Source: Eublepharis macularius
Lineage: Eukaryota; Chordata; Lepidosauria; Squamata; Eublepharidae
DNA: 64,000 nt
NCBI RefSeq assembly: GCF_028583425.1
Contig: NC_072790.1
Coordinates: 62,458,052 to 62,522,051 of the forward strand
Direction of reading: 5' to 3'
Positions 45,601 to 49,599 of this stretch are shown one piece after another. The translations under genes were made by a program, and so were the position numbers. A model generated the notes under the pieces. It saw nothing but the letters and a program-made list of their open reading frames with translations. It made no database searches and was not told the origin of the DNA. The first letter of the stretch is position 1. Every line of letters begins with the position of its first letter.

Positions 45601-48048
45601 GGGCCAGCATGCTGGCCCCAGTTTGGAAATCCTGAATCTTTATGGGTTGGGTCCGATTCGGGTATTTTTTCCGAATCAGATTCCCAAAGTGCACATGCCT
45701 AGTTGGGAGAAGAAGTGTGCCATCTCAGTTTAAAAAGGAGAAAAGGGATACATTTTCCTTTGGTTGGAGCTTTTGGTAGCCCTGGATAAGAACAAGATAA
45801 GTTAGGCTTTGGGGGGGCCTTTTAGTTAGGATTTGGGGGCACAATAGGGTAGGAACCTTGTTTTAAGGAATTAAACAAGCATCCTGTAAATAGAGTTGCC
45901 AAGTCTCCTTACTCTCCTGGTGGGAGGTGGGGGGAAACTAGCATTTACCTTAACCTCCTGCAGCCCCATGATGACATCACTTCCAGAAAGTGTCATCACT
46001 CAGGGGCCAGGAGTGCTCCTGTGCGTTGCAGTGGGCCAATTTGGGTGCCAAACAGGCCCAAATCAGCCCACTGAAGCGTGGAAGTGCTCCTGGCTCCTGC
46101 ACAATGACATCATCCCCATGAATGATATTGCCGTGCCACCCCGGGAGCGTGCCTGGGAAGCCTACTCTCCTGACTTTCCACCCCACCCCCCAACTGGCCC
46201 AGTGAGTGGTGGTGGGGTGTGTGGTGTGAGAGCAGAGGATCCCTATGAAAATCTAACTTTTGGAATTGGTACAGAGGTCAGGTTCTCTATAGTTTAAAAA
46301 GAACAGCCTAGTACTTGATAAGAAATCTGTCAGCATGGTAAAGTGGTTACAAAGGAACTTTGAATGCTGAGGAGTCCTATCTGGAGGAAAAGGAATTATT
46401 TTCTCTCCTGAATTTCTGTGTACATGTTAACTTAGGCTCAGTTTCAACTAGTTAACTCCTTACTGGAGGAAAATGTAACTTCTGGGAAGTGAAGTTGCAA
46501 GCCATTTGTACATTTGTGCTTATTATTCATTTCAAATTCACACTATAACTTTATCTGTTTCTACAACTTACTTCCTGTAAATAAATCTTTGCTTTTTCTA
46601 TTCCAACTATGTCCTATCTGTCTAGTAAAATAGCTGTGGGAAAGAGGTCCTAATCATCTCCCTATTAACTTCCACATTATTAGGGTCCCAAAGACCCTTT
46701 AGGGAAAAGAAAGCTACATGCTGCCATCCTGTTAATAAAAGCTTGTGTCTCCCTTTTATGGATATTGTGGCAGCTGGAATTTAAACAGAAGGTAAAGCGA
46801 GGCCAGAGTACAGACAGTATTCAGTAAAGAGGCAGCTTACTTCAGAGGTCTCCCCATTCAGTTATCTTTTCTTATCTTTCTGCCCATCATAATAGGGCAG
46901 CACTACAAATTAAAGTCACTGACATTCAATGCTGGTAGCCGCAATATATTTTTTAAAGGGGGTGAATGCCAGGTGCTAGTAGCCACACACACATATAACG
47001 GGCATACTTAACCTACATTACAGTATTGGACTGTCTAGGACAAGAAGGGAATAGTTGAATTTGTTAAATTATAGTTAGTAAAACTAACAATAAAAGCTTA
47101 CATGTATAGATACTATGATCAGAAAAATAAAGATATGTGGCCATTGATTTAATTTACAGTACTTGGCCCCTAAAGCTGGCTTTGATTCATGAAAGCTTAT
47201 ACCCTGGGAAATGTTGTTGTCCTAGACTTGAATTTAGTTCTTCTACTAAAGACTACCAGGGCTACCTAGCTGACATTATCTTTATTTTGATATTAATTCA
47301 AATAATTTTCAAAATGCCCTCATCTGAAACATTGGATTCAGTTAGCTTTACCTAAAACATTATTACCATAACAGATGTTGCAAATAAAGTACTGGATCCA
47401 GACTAAATTTTTCAAGACACTTCTCTCCTCCCACTGCAGTTCACTGACCTCTACAAAATGTATATGCCATGAGGGAGGTGTGCAGCAGGAAGAGGGAATA
47501 AACAAACAAAAATCATTTATTATTTTATTTTTATTTTATTAGATTTATATCCCACGCTTCCCAAGAACAGGCTCAGGGCAGCTAACATCAATAAATAACA
47601 ATAAATACTAACTTGAAAACATAAAACCATAAAAGACAAATCAAAAATGACATTACATGTATGTAGTGCAATAAGTATGAGATAAGGCCAGTTTATCAGG
47701 ATTGATCTAATTCATATTCCCTGGTCATTGTTCATGACCATGTTAATTTAACTATGAACCTCTGTTTAGGCTTTGTGGTAACTTTTATTGTTTGTCGTCG
47801 TTCTTCTGTGCAGTGCCACATTTGGACTGCATACATGCAGGCCAGCCACAAAAGAGGATGATCTTTTCTTTGTCTCTCTTTAAAGTCAGAAGAACGCGAT
47901 TGTTCAAGTGGGAAAGAAGCTGGGAGGCTTTATGTTTTCAAATGAAGTATGTGAAAATACAAGCCATGTGATTGCAGGGAGTCCCCGTCGTACCTTAAAT
48001 ATACTTCTGGGAATTGCTCGAGGCTGCTGGATTGTCAGTTATGAATGG
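12591..48048 (+). CDS. MCPH1: microcephalin (MCPH1), 5' eleven coding exons, continues beyond window
   Basis: MCPH1 is a nuclear BRCT protein. It restrains condensin II and prevents premature chromosome condensation, and it takes part in the DNA damage response and in brain-size control. Eleven exons join in frame: 31, 92, 119, 85, 115, 141, 93, 1008, 113, 38 and 163 bases, giving 1998 bases or 666 codons. Residues about 10-100 form BRCT1, with the conserved LWVEKC ending its tryptophan-containing helix. The large exon 8 carries the serine-rich middle with [12 protein letters not shown], matching the mammalian SSYDDYFSPDNL motif region implicated in condensin II binding. The [10 protein letters not shown] block and the [15 protein letters not shown] end of exon 11 open BRCT2. 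The remainder of BRCT2 and BRCT3 is not found before 64000. All introns are GT-AG except intron 5 (GC-AG). Order and phases agree with human MCPH1 as I recall it. Confidence 0.96.
12995..13064. repeat. 70-bp imperfect palindrome
   Basis: CCTAACAAGAGTTACTCCAG at the left pairs with CTGCAGTAACTGTTCTTAGG at the right around a centre near 13029. The pattern is that of a fold-back miniature element common in reptile introns. It lies in MCPH1 intron 1. Confidence 0.7.
13567..13869 (-). mobile_element. tRNA-derived SINE (minus strand), AAGGTAAAGG type
   Basis: Read on the minus strand it begins with a tRNA-like head with an A-box-like GCTGAGTGGTAAAC and a B-box-like GAGTTCAATTC. It continues through the conserved body ending in CTTTACCTTTACCTTT. 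I recognise this as a common squamate SINE. It lies in MCPH1 intron 1. Confidence 0.75.
14340..14436 (+). mobile_element. LINE 3' tail (CR1/L2-type)
   Basis: GTAAGCCACTTTGAGTCTC, AGTGAGAAAGGTGGACTATAA and an AATAAA-rich end match the tail of the LINE at 52105-52170. Only the last ~100 bases can be recognised. Confidence 0.6.
14484..14670 (+). mobile_element. tRNA-derived SINE, 5'-truncated
   Basis: GTTTGAATC (B box), GACCTTGGGCCAGTCACA, GGATAAAATGGAGGAGAGG and GGGGAGAAAGGC are hallmarks shared with 34996-35213 and 43870-44093. The A-box end is missing. Confidence 0.75.
15244..15335 (+). CDS. MCPH1: MCPH1 exon 2, BRCT1 first part
   Basis: It lies between the acceptor CTTACTAG and the donor GTAAGT. 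It encodes [19 protein letters not shown] and onward to LLDMGAK, the first strand and helix of BRCT1. It ends in phase 0. Confidence 0.97.
16027..16145 (+). CDS. MCPH1: MCPH1 exon 3, BRCT1 middle
   Basis: The exon starts after TTTTATAG and ends before GTAAGT. It encodes [19 protein letters not shown] and then [10 protein letters not shown], including the BRCT signature tryptophan. It ends in phase 2. Confidence 0.97.
16257..17135 (+). mobile_element. LINE 3' fragment (CR1/L2-type)
   Basis: The plus strand retains the degenerate tail of an RT protein: LDYCNA-like text near 16505, then the LHW(V/L)P-like block near 16640 and APR/CHL-like blocks. It ends in GGTGGCATAGAAATGTTTTAAATAAA. It is riddled with stops and frameshifts. 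It lies in MCPH1 intron 3. Confidence 0.65.
17632..17860. repeat. diverged tandem duplication, ~145-bp spacing
   Basis: The block ATTCCAAAA(A)GAAAAA...AGG(A)AG..TTTTTCAGCGCTTCCCA occurs at about 17634 and again at about 17780 with scattered changes. It lies in MCPH1 intron 3 and has no recognised class. Confidence 0.6.
17861..18640. other. intron 3 sequence, nothing recognised
   Basis: No exon, RNA gene or confident repeat is seen here. Short frames such as 17942-18157 have no supporting features. Confidence 0.5.
18641..19250 (-). mobile_element. decayed LINE RT fragment (minus strand) beside a plus-strand LINE tail
   Basis: The minus frame at about 18793-19029 reads [16 protein letters not shown], a decayed form of the [13 protein letters not shown] block of CR1/L2 reverse transcriptases. 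The minus-strand segment at 19205-19245 resembles the FQSGFK RT block. 18690-18800 (GGGATGCCTGGGAGAAAGG, then ATAAAATAAAAT) looks like a separate plus-strand LINE tail. Confidence 0.55.
19251..21037. other. intron 3 sequence, no gene seen
   Basis: AT-rich and without a supported reading frame. A small A/T-rich inverted repeat (GGGCCTTTTTTTC with AAAAAAGGCC) sits at about 20545-20585. Confidence 0.5.
21038..21122 (+). CDS. MCPH1: MCPH1 exon 4, end of BRCT1
   Basis: Acceptor TTTCTCAG; the first base completes the AAG of VEKC. It encodes [20 protein letters not shown] to IRR. The donor is the first GT of a (GT)13 array. A phase-0 end is required to join CAT AAA TGC in exon 5, which fixes the boundary at 21122, although a shift of 6, 12 or 18 bases would also keep the frame. 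Confidence 0.92.
21123..21148 (+). repeat. MCPH1: (GT)13 microsatellite forming the exon 4 splice donor
   Basis: Thirteen uninterrupted GT units start at the first base of intron 4 and run into ATACGTATATAT. The first GT is the frame-correct donor. Confidence 0.95.
21150..22759. other. intron 4 sequence, no gene seen
   Basis: Frames at 21587-21892 and 22203-22433 (minus) are not supported by any domain, splice context or codon pattern. Confidence 0.5.
22760..23135 (-). repeat. interspersed repeat family A, copy 1 (minus)
   Basis: A CT-rich block with TCTTCCCAATTACTTGG-like text is followed by TTTCATATTTTTCTGTAAACC. It matches, in the same order, 30690-31540 (minus) and, reversed, 34880-35460 and 48590-49560. 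The class is unknown. Confidence 0.5.
24009..24123 (+). CDS. MCPH1: MCPH1 exon 5
   Basis: Acceptor GTTATGTAG, then [18 protein letters not shown] and on to KAAT, closely matching the mammalian KCMQPKDF...TPEND block. Phase 1 is needed to join exon 6, which forces the donor GCGAGT, a GC-type donor with a good CAG|GCGAGT context. The nearby GTATGA and GTCTTA would both break the frame. Confidence 0.92.
24134..24418 (+). mobile_element. LINE 3' fragment (CR1/L2-type), left half, split by DIRS insertion
   Basis: Text such as GGCACCAAAACTCAGAAATGG (the APRLWNxLP-type end of the RT protein) and the T-rich 3' region are typical of this LINE group. The DIRS element at 24419-30515 interrupts it. The tail GGGTAGAAAGGTGAGATACC to TTTAAATAAA resumes at about 30516-30580. 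The fragment starts only ten bases after the MCPH1 exon 5 donor. Confidence 0.6.
24419..24617 (+). repeat. DIRS copy 1 left inverted terminal repeat
   Basis: It begins TTCATCTTCGTTCTTCTGTG and ends at CCGCCGCTTG. Inside is a smaller inverted repeat, AAGGGGCCGTT with AACGGCCCCTT, so the repeat can itself fold. It likely carries the element's promoter. Confidence 0.9.
24800..26959 (+). CDS. gag: DIRS gag-like protein (copy 1)
   Basis: The structural protein of the element is presumed to coat its RNA. I choose the ATG at 24800 ([10 protein letters not shown]) because the same start is conserved in copy 2. The first ~60 residues hold a cysteine/histidine cluster: CLQC, then [17 protein letters not shown], i.e. 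C-x2-C-x4-H-x5-C-x2-C. A long Ser/Arg/Pro-rich basic stretch follows. From about residue 370 comes the conserved part ([20 protein letters not shown], then [20 protein letters not shown]). The tail is rich in Q, R, P and Y. It ends at a TGA that is in the same frame as pol. No stop or frameshift interrupts it (719 codons). Confidence 0.9.
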   Translation: MASNALFKHCLQCHTKMAKTDGHELCLFCLGETHNVTACKICQGFTSKARQERKARLNSSLWQKVMSGGAPLPSSKAGPSPSAERHSRAGSVASARSGSKPRPPSTSASRAASPAQGPVRPPRSASSTRSDPRPTSEPRILVPSPRSEPTSGSVPMKPKRSKPRSPSKARSASVPRSSSEPAKKKKKTKHHRSPRPAPQEEVIVLPHTPSPHLGSPEPEDISVPVPDPMAFETVPAEFSSGPEPSPRRRGRPSLPLRSPRLEPSPSPRRSRPSTARSSPPPVGRERHGSGDSVRSVRSTASRHRQASYLPSPYRCQWEGAPAGFSVSEPRPSTSRSAWAPPPLQVPESQLGSDEEDVESFGGYQSESWSEPSPAEELVPSADSPFEDLRIYADQMARMAKALEMDISSAVPQTKDKLLKRIYGDNPAYVGFPMLEGIEEIVEKVWQVPCDQPPTSKRIEQLYKIKQGTWPALVKHPPPSSLVTEEFNPRRSGHSSVPADKEGKKLDAMGRRQYIVASLGLRIANYQTIMAGYQLYLWEKLASYTRDLPPEQKAVVSLLQTEAVRLSKQQMNAGSHAADTAARGMASAVVLRRHSWLRSTALSQEVRSRVESMPFEGDSLFSKSTDETLKKKKEDRQTAWSLGLAPADKPSSRPRYAPRSGPYHYQGRYQHQRPGYQQYPAYQQRPYPPAQQQRRRRPFKPRPAQQPAQQKDQQGAGRQY
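27065..28852 (+). CDS. pol: DIRS pol: reverse transcriptase, RNase H, Dam-like domain (copy 1)
   Basis: It copies the element RNA into DNA. RT motifs in order: [15 protein letters not shown] (residue ~102), [15 protein letters not shown], and YLDDWLI (~170) with the two catalytic aspartates. RNase H follows: [10 protein letters not shown] (~336), [22 protein letters not shown] (~392) and [15 protein letters not shown] (~435). The last ~120 residues ([20 protein letters not shown], then [13 protein letters not shown]) fit the Dam-like methylase region described in DIRS pol. The first ATG is at 27065, but the frame is open without a stop from 26960, right after the gag TGA. That ATG is not conserved in copy 2, so it may not be the true start. 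Confidence 0.92.
   Translation: MGYGLEFVELPRCSSPLTAVNNTMAELDAEIVSLLAKGAVEELPYEDSVKGFFSRFFLVPKKDGGLRPILDLRGLNAFLKVTKFKMVTLAAVIALLKQGDWFAVLDLKDAYFHVGIRKEHRKYLSFVYRQRAFRYKVLPFGLSTAPRVFTKCVAPVVSFLREEGCTIFPYLDDWLIVAESESRLVQDIGLVLSTCQRLGLLVNLEKSKLVPNCKVSYIGALLDSVEGKALLPLERARSLRGLVSMFKRNRFQSVCTIQCLLGHMAAATSVVPFARLRMRPLQNWFVRRYDALLHPPSLKFSIPRVILSSLDWWLSDDNLFRGTPFGYQHHDITVTTDASLLGWGAYCGDVSVQDVWSDREKTLHINVLELRAIRFALVSLTALLRNRQVLVQTDNTTAMYYVNQQGGTVSMALCREATLTWQWAIKNGVSLRAIHVAGSDNARADALSRVPLLDHEWELNVECVGPIFQMWGHPVIDVFATAATTKAHTFCSRAGSDPLSIGDAFQFTWTQGLHYMFPPFPLIPRVLCKIEEDGTDCILVAPFWPRQVWFPKLLRMSQRTYVSLPPRQDLLLNGSLVHHDPRKLHLTAWRIVPPL
28171..29868 (+). CDS. DIRS tyrosine recombinase frame (copy 1)
   Basis: This is the integrase-like enzyme that joins the circular DNA to the target. 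The frame is open from 28171 (after a TGA at 28168-28170) to the stop ending at 29868, and overlaps pol by 682 nt in the -1 frame. The recognisable protein starts near 28750 ([17 protein letters not shown]), followed by the SAM-like DNA-binding part ([16 protein letters not shown]). Catalytic residues: Arg in TSARRVSEL (29299), His and Arg in HSTR (29689-29700), and Tyr in RHYAVDV (29797). The set is complete. No AUG lies in this frame upstream of the domain, so expression by frameshift, splicing or a non-AUG start is likely. The true start is unknown. Confidence 0.85.
   Translation, partial: TKGHSFRTCVSYSTAEESSGLGADGQHDCHVLRESAGGHSVHGPVPGSHTHLAVGYQERRVAPCYTRGWVRQCPGRCPQQSPSAGPRVGTERRVRWADLPDVGSSSDRRVRHCGNHQGPHVLFQGRERPPLYWGCLPVYVDAGLALHVSSIPLDSQGPVQDRGRRDGLHPGGPLLATAGLVPEAPADVPTDICESAPSARPSPKREPSPPRSQEAAPNGLADRSSPVGFTDEVQRVILNARRPSTRRAYAAKWRRFELWALARGVVPDSSPLGVVFEYLCHLRGLGLKVSSLKVHLAAISAAHARVEGATVFSHPQSRQFLKGMCNLYPPVSAPVPQWSLSLVLSRLMLPPFEPMATCPLDMLSYKVAFLVAVTSARRVSELSALRSDPPFLVFHPNKVVLRPCLGFLPKVVSAFHLSQDISLPAFFPQPSSKGEKALHSLDLKRALAYYLDRTKGFRSSPHLFVCFGAKDKGNRASSQTLSRWIVTAISKAYSLAGVACPLHVRAHSTRSQASSSALLRGVPLVNICKAATWSSADTFVRHYAVDVNAEQDVSVAKAVLHSLFS
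30043..30048 (+). terminator. AATAAA polyadenylation signal of DIRS copy 1
   Basis: AATAAA lies 175 bases after the recombinase stop, in GC-poor 3' sequence with repeated GTATATATGT. It is in sense with MCPH1, so it could also end MCPH1 transcripts in intron 5. Confidence 0.55.
30101..30192. repeat. DIRS internal complementary region
   Basis: 30101-30135 is the reverse complement of the left end (24419-24453). The adjoining 30136-30192 is the reverse complement of the right end (30459-30515). The two element ends therefore lie joined here, as required in DIRS replication models where this region templates circle closure. Confidence 0.9.
30291..30515 (-). repeat. DIRS copy 1 right inverted terminal repeat
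   Basis: It is the reverse complement of 24419-24617 from CAAGCGGCGG outward, essentially identical over 30302-30460. It then has its own longer end, GAACTCGATGAACATAAG to CCCTGTT, which has no counterpart at the left end but is copied in the internal complementary region. Confidence 0.9.
30690..31560 (-). repeat. interspersed repeat family A, copy 2 (minus), containing a SINE
   Basis: Matches 48590-49560 in reverse: the CT-rich block, the SINE core, the GCCTTTTCC..GCCCCCTCCCCCTGCC-like block and TTTCATATTTTTCTGCAAACC. It lies in MCPH1 intron 5. Confidence 0.5.
30925..31145 (-). mobile_element. tRNA-derived SINE (minus strand)
   Basis: The reverse complement has the TAGTGGTTAGGG head, a decayed B box, and the GAGGATAA and GGTATATAAATGAAG tail of the squamate SINE seen at 34996 and 43870. 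Confidence 0.65.
31837..32261 (-). mobile_element. 425-bp non-autonomous DIRS derivative
   Basis: The left end TTCATCTTTGTTCTTCTGTG and the right end ...AACCCTGTT match the two ends of DIRS copy 1. Inside, CGTTTAGGCGGGAAAACG and AACTGAGGGGAAGGGGG match its terminal repeat. The remaining internal ~140 bases look, on the minus strand, like the DIRS 5' leader (TTTGACTTTGGGACTTGACC). All coding sequence is absent, so it would need enzymes from elsewhere. It lies in MCPH1 intron 5. Confidence 0.8.
32262..33266. other. end of intron 5, no gene seen
   Basis: AT-rich sequence without a supported frame or repeat. Confidence 0.5.
33267..33407 (+). CDS. MCPH1: MCPH1 exon 6
   Basis: Acceptor ACTTTTTTAG, donor GTATGG. 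It encodes [18 protein letters not shown] and then [11 protein letters not shown], the conserved PxLLFE...GSL and KEKRENLSP blocks that follow BRCT1. Confidence 0.96.
33408..34619. other. intron 6, no gene seen
   Basis: The only notable piece is an A-run at about 33767-33780 next to GAAGGGGCTTGTGG. No class is assigned. Confidence 0.5.
34620..34712 (+). CDS. MCPH1: MCPH1 exon 7
   Basis: Acceptor TATTTTTAG, donor GTAAAC. It encodes [20 protein letters not shown] and on to SSWALS, continuing the SSQM position of mammalian MCPH1. It is low-complexity, serine-rich and poorly conserved. It is placed by phase and order. Confidence 0.9.
34880..35460 (+). repeat. interspersed repeat family A, copy 3 (plus), containing a SINE
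   Basis: GCAGAAAAATCTGAAATCT, then the SINE, then a GA-rich block and CAAGTCCTTGTGGGTT run in the same order as 48640-49350. Confidence 0.5.
34996..35213 (+). mobile_element. tRNA-derived SINE
   Basis: The A-box-like head TGTGTAGTGGTCAAAGTG and the B box GGTTCAAATCC are both present. The body has GGTGACCCTGAGCC and the tail GGGGAGAAAGGC. Nearly full length. Confidence 0.8.
35850..36430. repeat. GC-richer block, probably a repeat of unknown class
   Basis: The sequence abruptly turns GC-rich between AT-rich intron stretches, beginning with a G run at 35858. Frames at 35831-36193 (minus) and 36027-36320 (minus) overlap each other and match nothing I know. Confidence 0.3.
36431..37710. other. 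end of intron 7, no gene seen
   Basis: No supported feature apart from the acceptor of exon 8. Confidence 0.5.
37711..38718 (+). CDS. MCPH1: MCPH1 exon 8, large central exon
   Basis: Acceptor TATCTTGTAG, donor GTAAGT, 1008 bases, phase 1 on both sides. It encodes [18 protein letters not shown] at its start and a long serine-rich, presumably disordered region. Towards the middle (about 38321-38360) [15 protein letters not shown] matches the conserved mammalian stretch tied to condensin II (NCAPG2) binding. Basic patches such as [11 protein letters not shown] (about 38187) and [11 protein letters not shown] (about 38485) are candidate nuclear localisation signals. Confidence 0.96.
38719..38789 (+). 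other. MCPH1: readable extension of exon 8 into intron 8
   Basis: If the exon 8 donor is not used, the frame continues for 23 codons ([13 protein letters not shown] and on) to a TAG ending at 38789. AATAAA-type signals follow near 39016 and 39473. This would give a short protein without the C-terminal BRCT pair. Whether such a transcript exists is unknown. Confidence 0.4.
39598..39660 (+). mobile_element. LINE/SINE 3' tail
   Basis: GAGCCCGCTTGTGGGGTGGG followed by ATATAAATAAAATAATAAA matches, in reverse, 47530-47600. Confidence 0.5.
39661..40940. other. intron 8 sequence, no gene seen
   Basis: Frames at 39942-40208 and 40601-40801 (minus) have no support. Confidence 0.5.
40941..41251. mobile_element. 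311-bp palindromic miniature element
   Basis: It is bounded by AGAGTCTCT and its complement AGAGACTCT. The two halves are reverse complements over most of their length: TGTAGGGAGATGCAATGTTA at left, TAACATTGCATCTCCCTACA at right, and matching AATTTCATCT and GTTTGTTAAT blocks nearer the centre. It has no coding capacity. It looks like a fold-back MITE, superfamily unknown. Confidence 0.75.
41630..41752 (-). mobile_element. tRNA-derived SINE fragment (minus strand)
   Basis: The reverse complement has GGTTCAAATCC, a GCTTGCTGGGTGATCTTGGG-like stretch and the CACACTCATAGTAACC segment typical of the squamate SINE body. Confidence 0.65.
42301..42413 (+). CDS. MCPH1: MCPH1 exon 9
   Basis: Acceptor TGGTTTCTAG, donor GTGAGT. 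It encodes [14 protein letters not shown] to [13 protein letters not shown], the counterpart of the mammalian stretch ending in EELKKSGRGKK just before the conserved PTRTLVMTSM block. It ends in phase 0. Confidence 0.92.
42414..43635. other. intron 9, no gene seen
   Basis: The frame at 43168-43380 is unsupported. Confidence 0.5.
43636..43673 (+). CDS. MCPH1: MCPH1 exon 10 (38-base microexon)
   Basis: Acceptor ACATTTTTAG, donor GTAAGT. It encodes [12 protein letters not shown] plus two bases, almost identical to mammalian PTRTLVMTSMPS. It ends in phase 2. Confidence 0.96.
43870..44093 (+). mobile_element. tRNA-derived SINE
   Basis: Head GAGCCAGCATGATGTAGTGG with A-box-like GTAGTGGTTAGAGTG, then a decayed B box, GGTGACTTTGGGCC, GATAAAATGGAGGAGAGG and a GGAAAGAAAAGTTGGG tail. 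Full length, in MCPH1 intron 10. Confidence 0.8.
44951..45701. mobile_element. hAT-like non-autonomous DNA transposon, copy 1
   Basis: The 8-base duplication GTTGGGAG lies on both sides (44943-44950 and 45702-45709). The element starts TAGGGGTGTG and ends GCACATGCCTA, which form imperfect terminal inverted repeats. Inside are GC-rich triplet-like stretches and several hairpins (for example GGGCCCTACCACTGCTTGC with GCAAGCAGCGGTGGGGCCC). The open frames inside are GC-rich by-products, not genes. Copy 2 is at 53418-54185. Confidence 0.85.
45893..46250. repeat. probable interspersed repeat starting GTTGCCAA
   Basis: GTTGCCAAGTCTCC followed by CTCCTGGTGGGAGG and GC-rich sequence has the look of a common squamate repeat. 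The class is not determined, and the frame at 45896-46297 is not credible as a gene. Confidence 0.35.
46251..47189. other. intron 10 sequence, no gene seen
   Basis: Nothing recognised. Confidence 0.5.
47190..47275. repeat. interspersed repeat fragment
   Basis: GAAAGCTTATACCCTGGGAA and TTCTTCTACTAAAGACTACC recall a repeat end that is widespread in squamates. This rests on memory only, and the family name is uncertain. Confidence 0.35.
47530..47600 (-). mobile_element. LINE/SINE 3' tail (minus strand)
   Basis: TTTATTAGATTTATATCCCA, then GAACAGGCTCAGGGCAGCTAA, is the reverse complement form of the tail at 39598-39660. Confidence 0.5.
47797..47862 (+). mobile_element. DIRS terminal-repeat relic beside exon 11
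   Basis: CGTTCTTCTGTGC, then CCACATTTGGACTGC and GCAGGCCAGCC, match the first ~60 bases of the DIRS left terminal repeat (24428-24475) with substitutions. It ends about 25 bases before the MCPH1 exon 11 acceptor. Confidence 0.7.
47886..48048 (+). CDS. MCPH1: MCPH1 exon 11, start of BRCT2
   Basis: The frame requires the acceptor CTCTTTAAAG|T, giving [21 protein letters not shown] and then [15 protein letters not shown] before the donor GTAAGT. This is the first half of BRCT2. The AG three bases downstream (TCAG) would not keep the frame. A DIRS terminal-repeat relic lies about 25 bases upstream of this acceptor. This is the last exon found in the window. Confidence 0.95.
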
Positions 48049-48559
48049 GTAAGTAATGTTGAGTGATTATCTGTATACTTGTTCTTCTTGTTTCAGTAAA
48101 CAGTGTTGGCACTAATCTGATAAGTTGCCCCGGCAGTCCTGTATAAGACGTATCAGACAGGGTATATAATTATTTAAATAAATACTCGAAATTAATATTT
48201 TTCTGTTAGAAGTAAACTAGCTGTTCATTGTATGTAAGTTATTTAAGAGTTTTTTGACTAAATAGCTTGAGTTAGTCCAGATTACTCAAAGATCAATAAA
48301 ACAAAGTGTTGTTATTGCCATGTTTCTCATTTAAAGCAATGTATTTTTATTTCATGTAAACATAAGCATAGATGAGTGTAGCTTGAAATATGTGTGAAAT
48401 AGTCCCCCCCTGCCCCCCACAGTGGGATGCCTTGGAAACAATTATTTAATTAATGTCTGGCTTTAAACTGATACAAGGTGCTCACTGTTGTTGTTGGTGA
48501 TATTATTAGTAGTAGCATTATTGGTGTTATCATCAGTATATATAATTCTAAACCTGGTT

Positions 48560-49560
48560 CCATCTGTGAATACTTAAATCTAGATATTGGAGCCATTAAT
48601 TGAAAAGAGAGATGTTTCCACAAACCTGAGAAACGCCCTAGGTTTGCAGAAAAATCTGAAATCTTTTTTTTAAAAAAACATTGGAAGCACCTTTAACTTT
48701 AAGAAATGAGTGCCATTAATGGCTGTTGCTGGACAACGATAACCGTATTGCCAGTCTTCAAATCTTGGCTTCTCTCAGTAAAAAGCAGGGGGAGGGGGCA
48801 GGGTCCTTTCCAGAGCTGTTTTGGCCTTTGAAGGAGGACTCATTGGTGCCAAGCCCATCAGCAACCACCAGGTGACTTGCTACCTTCCAACTCTCGTGAA
48901 TCATCCAGGCTTGACTGCTTGCTACTGTTCAACTGCAGTCACCCCATTAAAGTCATTTTGATGTAATGATTAGAGTTTCAGAGTAGGATCTGGGAGACCT
49001 AGGTTTGAATCCCCACTCTGCTGTAGAAGCTCACTTGATGAAAATGGACCAGTTACATTCAGTCTAACCTCACAAGGTTGTTGTGAGGATAAAATGGAAG
49101 TGCAAAGAATGATGTAAGCCACTTTTGGTCCTCATTGTAGAAAAAGGTGATATATAAATAAAGTGAATAAATATAGTTGAAGATGGAAGACCAATTAAGA
49201 TACTTTGGTTTATGTGTGGGAAGGAGAGAAGGAAGCAACAAAAGATGAGGATATGGGGACTGCTAGGAGGAGGGTAAGAGGAAACAGTGTGTGGGGTGAG
49301 ATACTGGGGAAAGTGAAGTGCCACCTCAAGTCCTTGTGGGTTTTTCCTCATGCAGCTTGGTCTATCCCAGCCTAGGGGCCAGAACCACACAGAATTTTCT
49401 CAAGGAGAAGCAGTCAGGGGAGGGCAAGAGGGAAAGCTGAAGACAGAGGGGGTGCAGATAAAGGTGGGTGAGAAACAGTGAAGGAAGCAAAGAAAGCAGA
49501 GAGGCTATGGGGGCTTTCAGAGAAGAGAATGAGGAAATAGGAGAGGAGGAGCCCTAGGCC
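48560..49560 (+). repeat. interspersed repeat family A, copy 4 (plus), containing a SINE
   Basis: The longest copy: TTGCAGAAAAATCTGAAATC, a ~280-base middle matching 31150-31420 in reverse, a SINE at 48957-49172, then GA-rich sequence matching 35215-35400. Confidence 0.5.
48957..49172 (+). mobile_element. tRNA-derived SINE
   Basis: GATGTAATGATTAGAGTTTC head, B box GGTTTGAATCC, GGATAAAATGGAAG and a GATATATAAATAAAG tail. Confidence 0.75.
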
Positions 49561-49599
49561 TTTTCAAATATCGACAGGCCCCATGCTTGAAAAGAGCCA

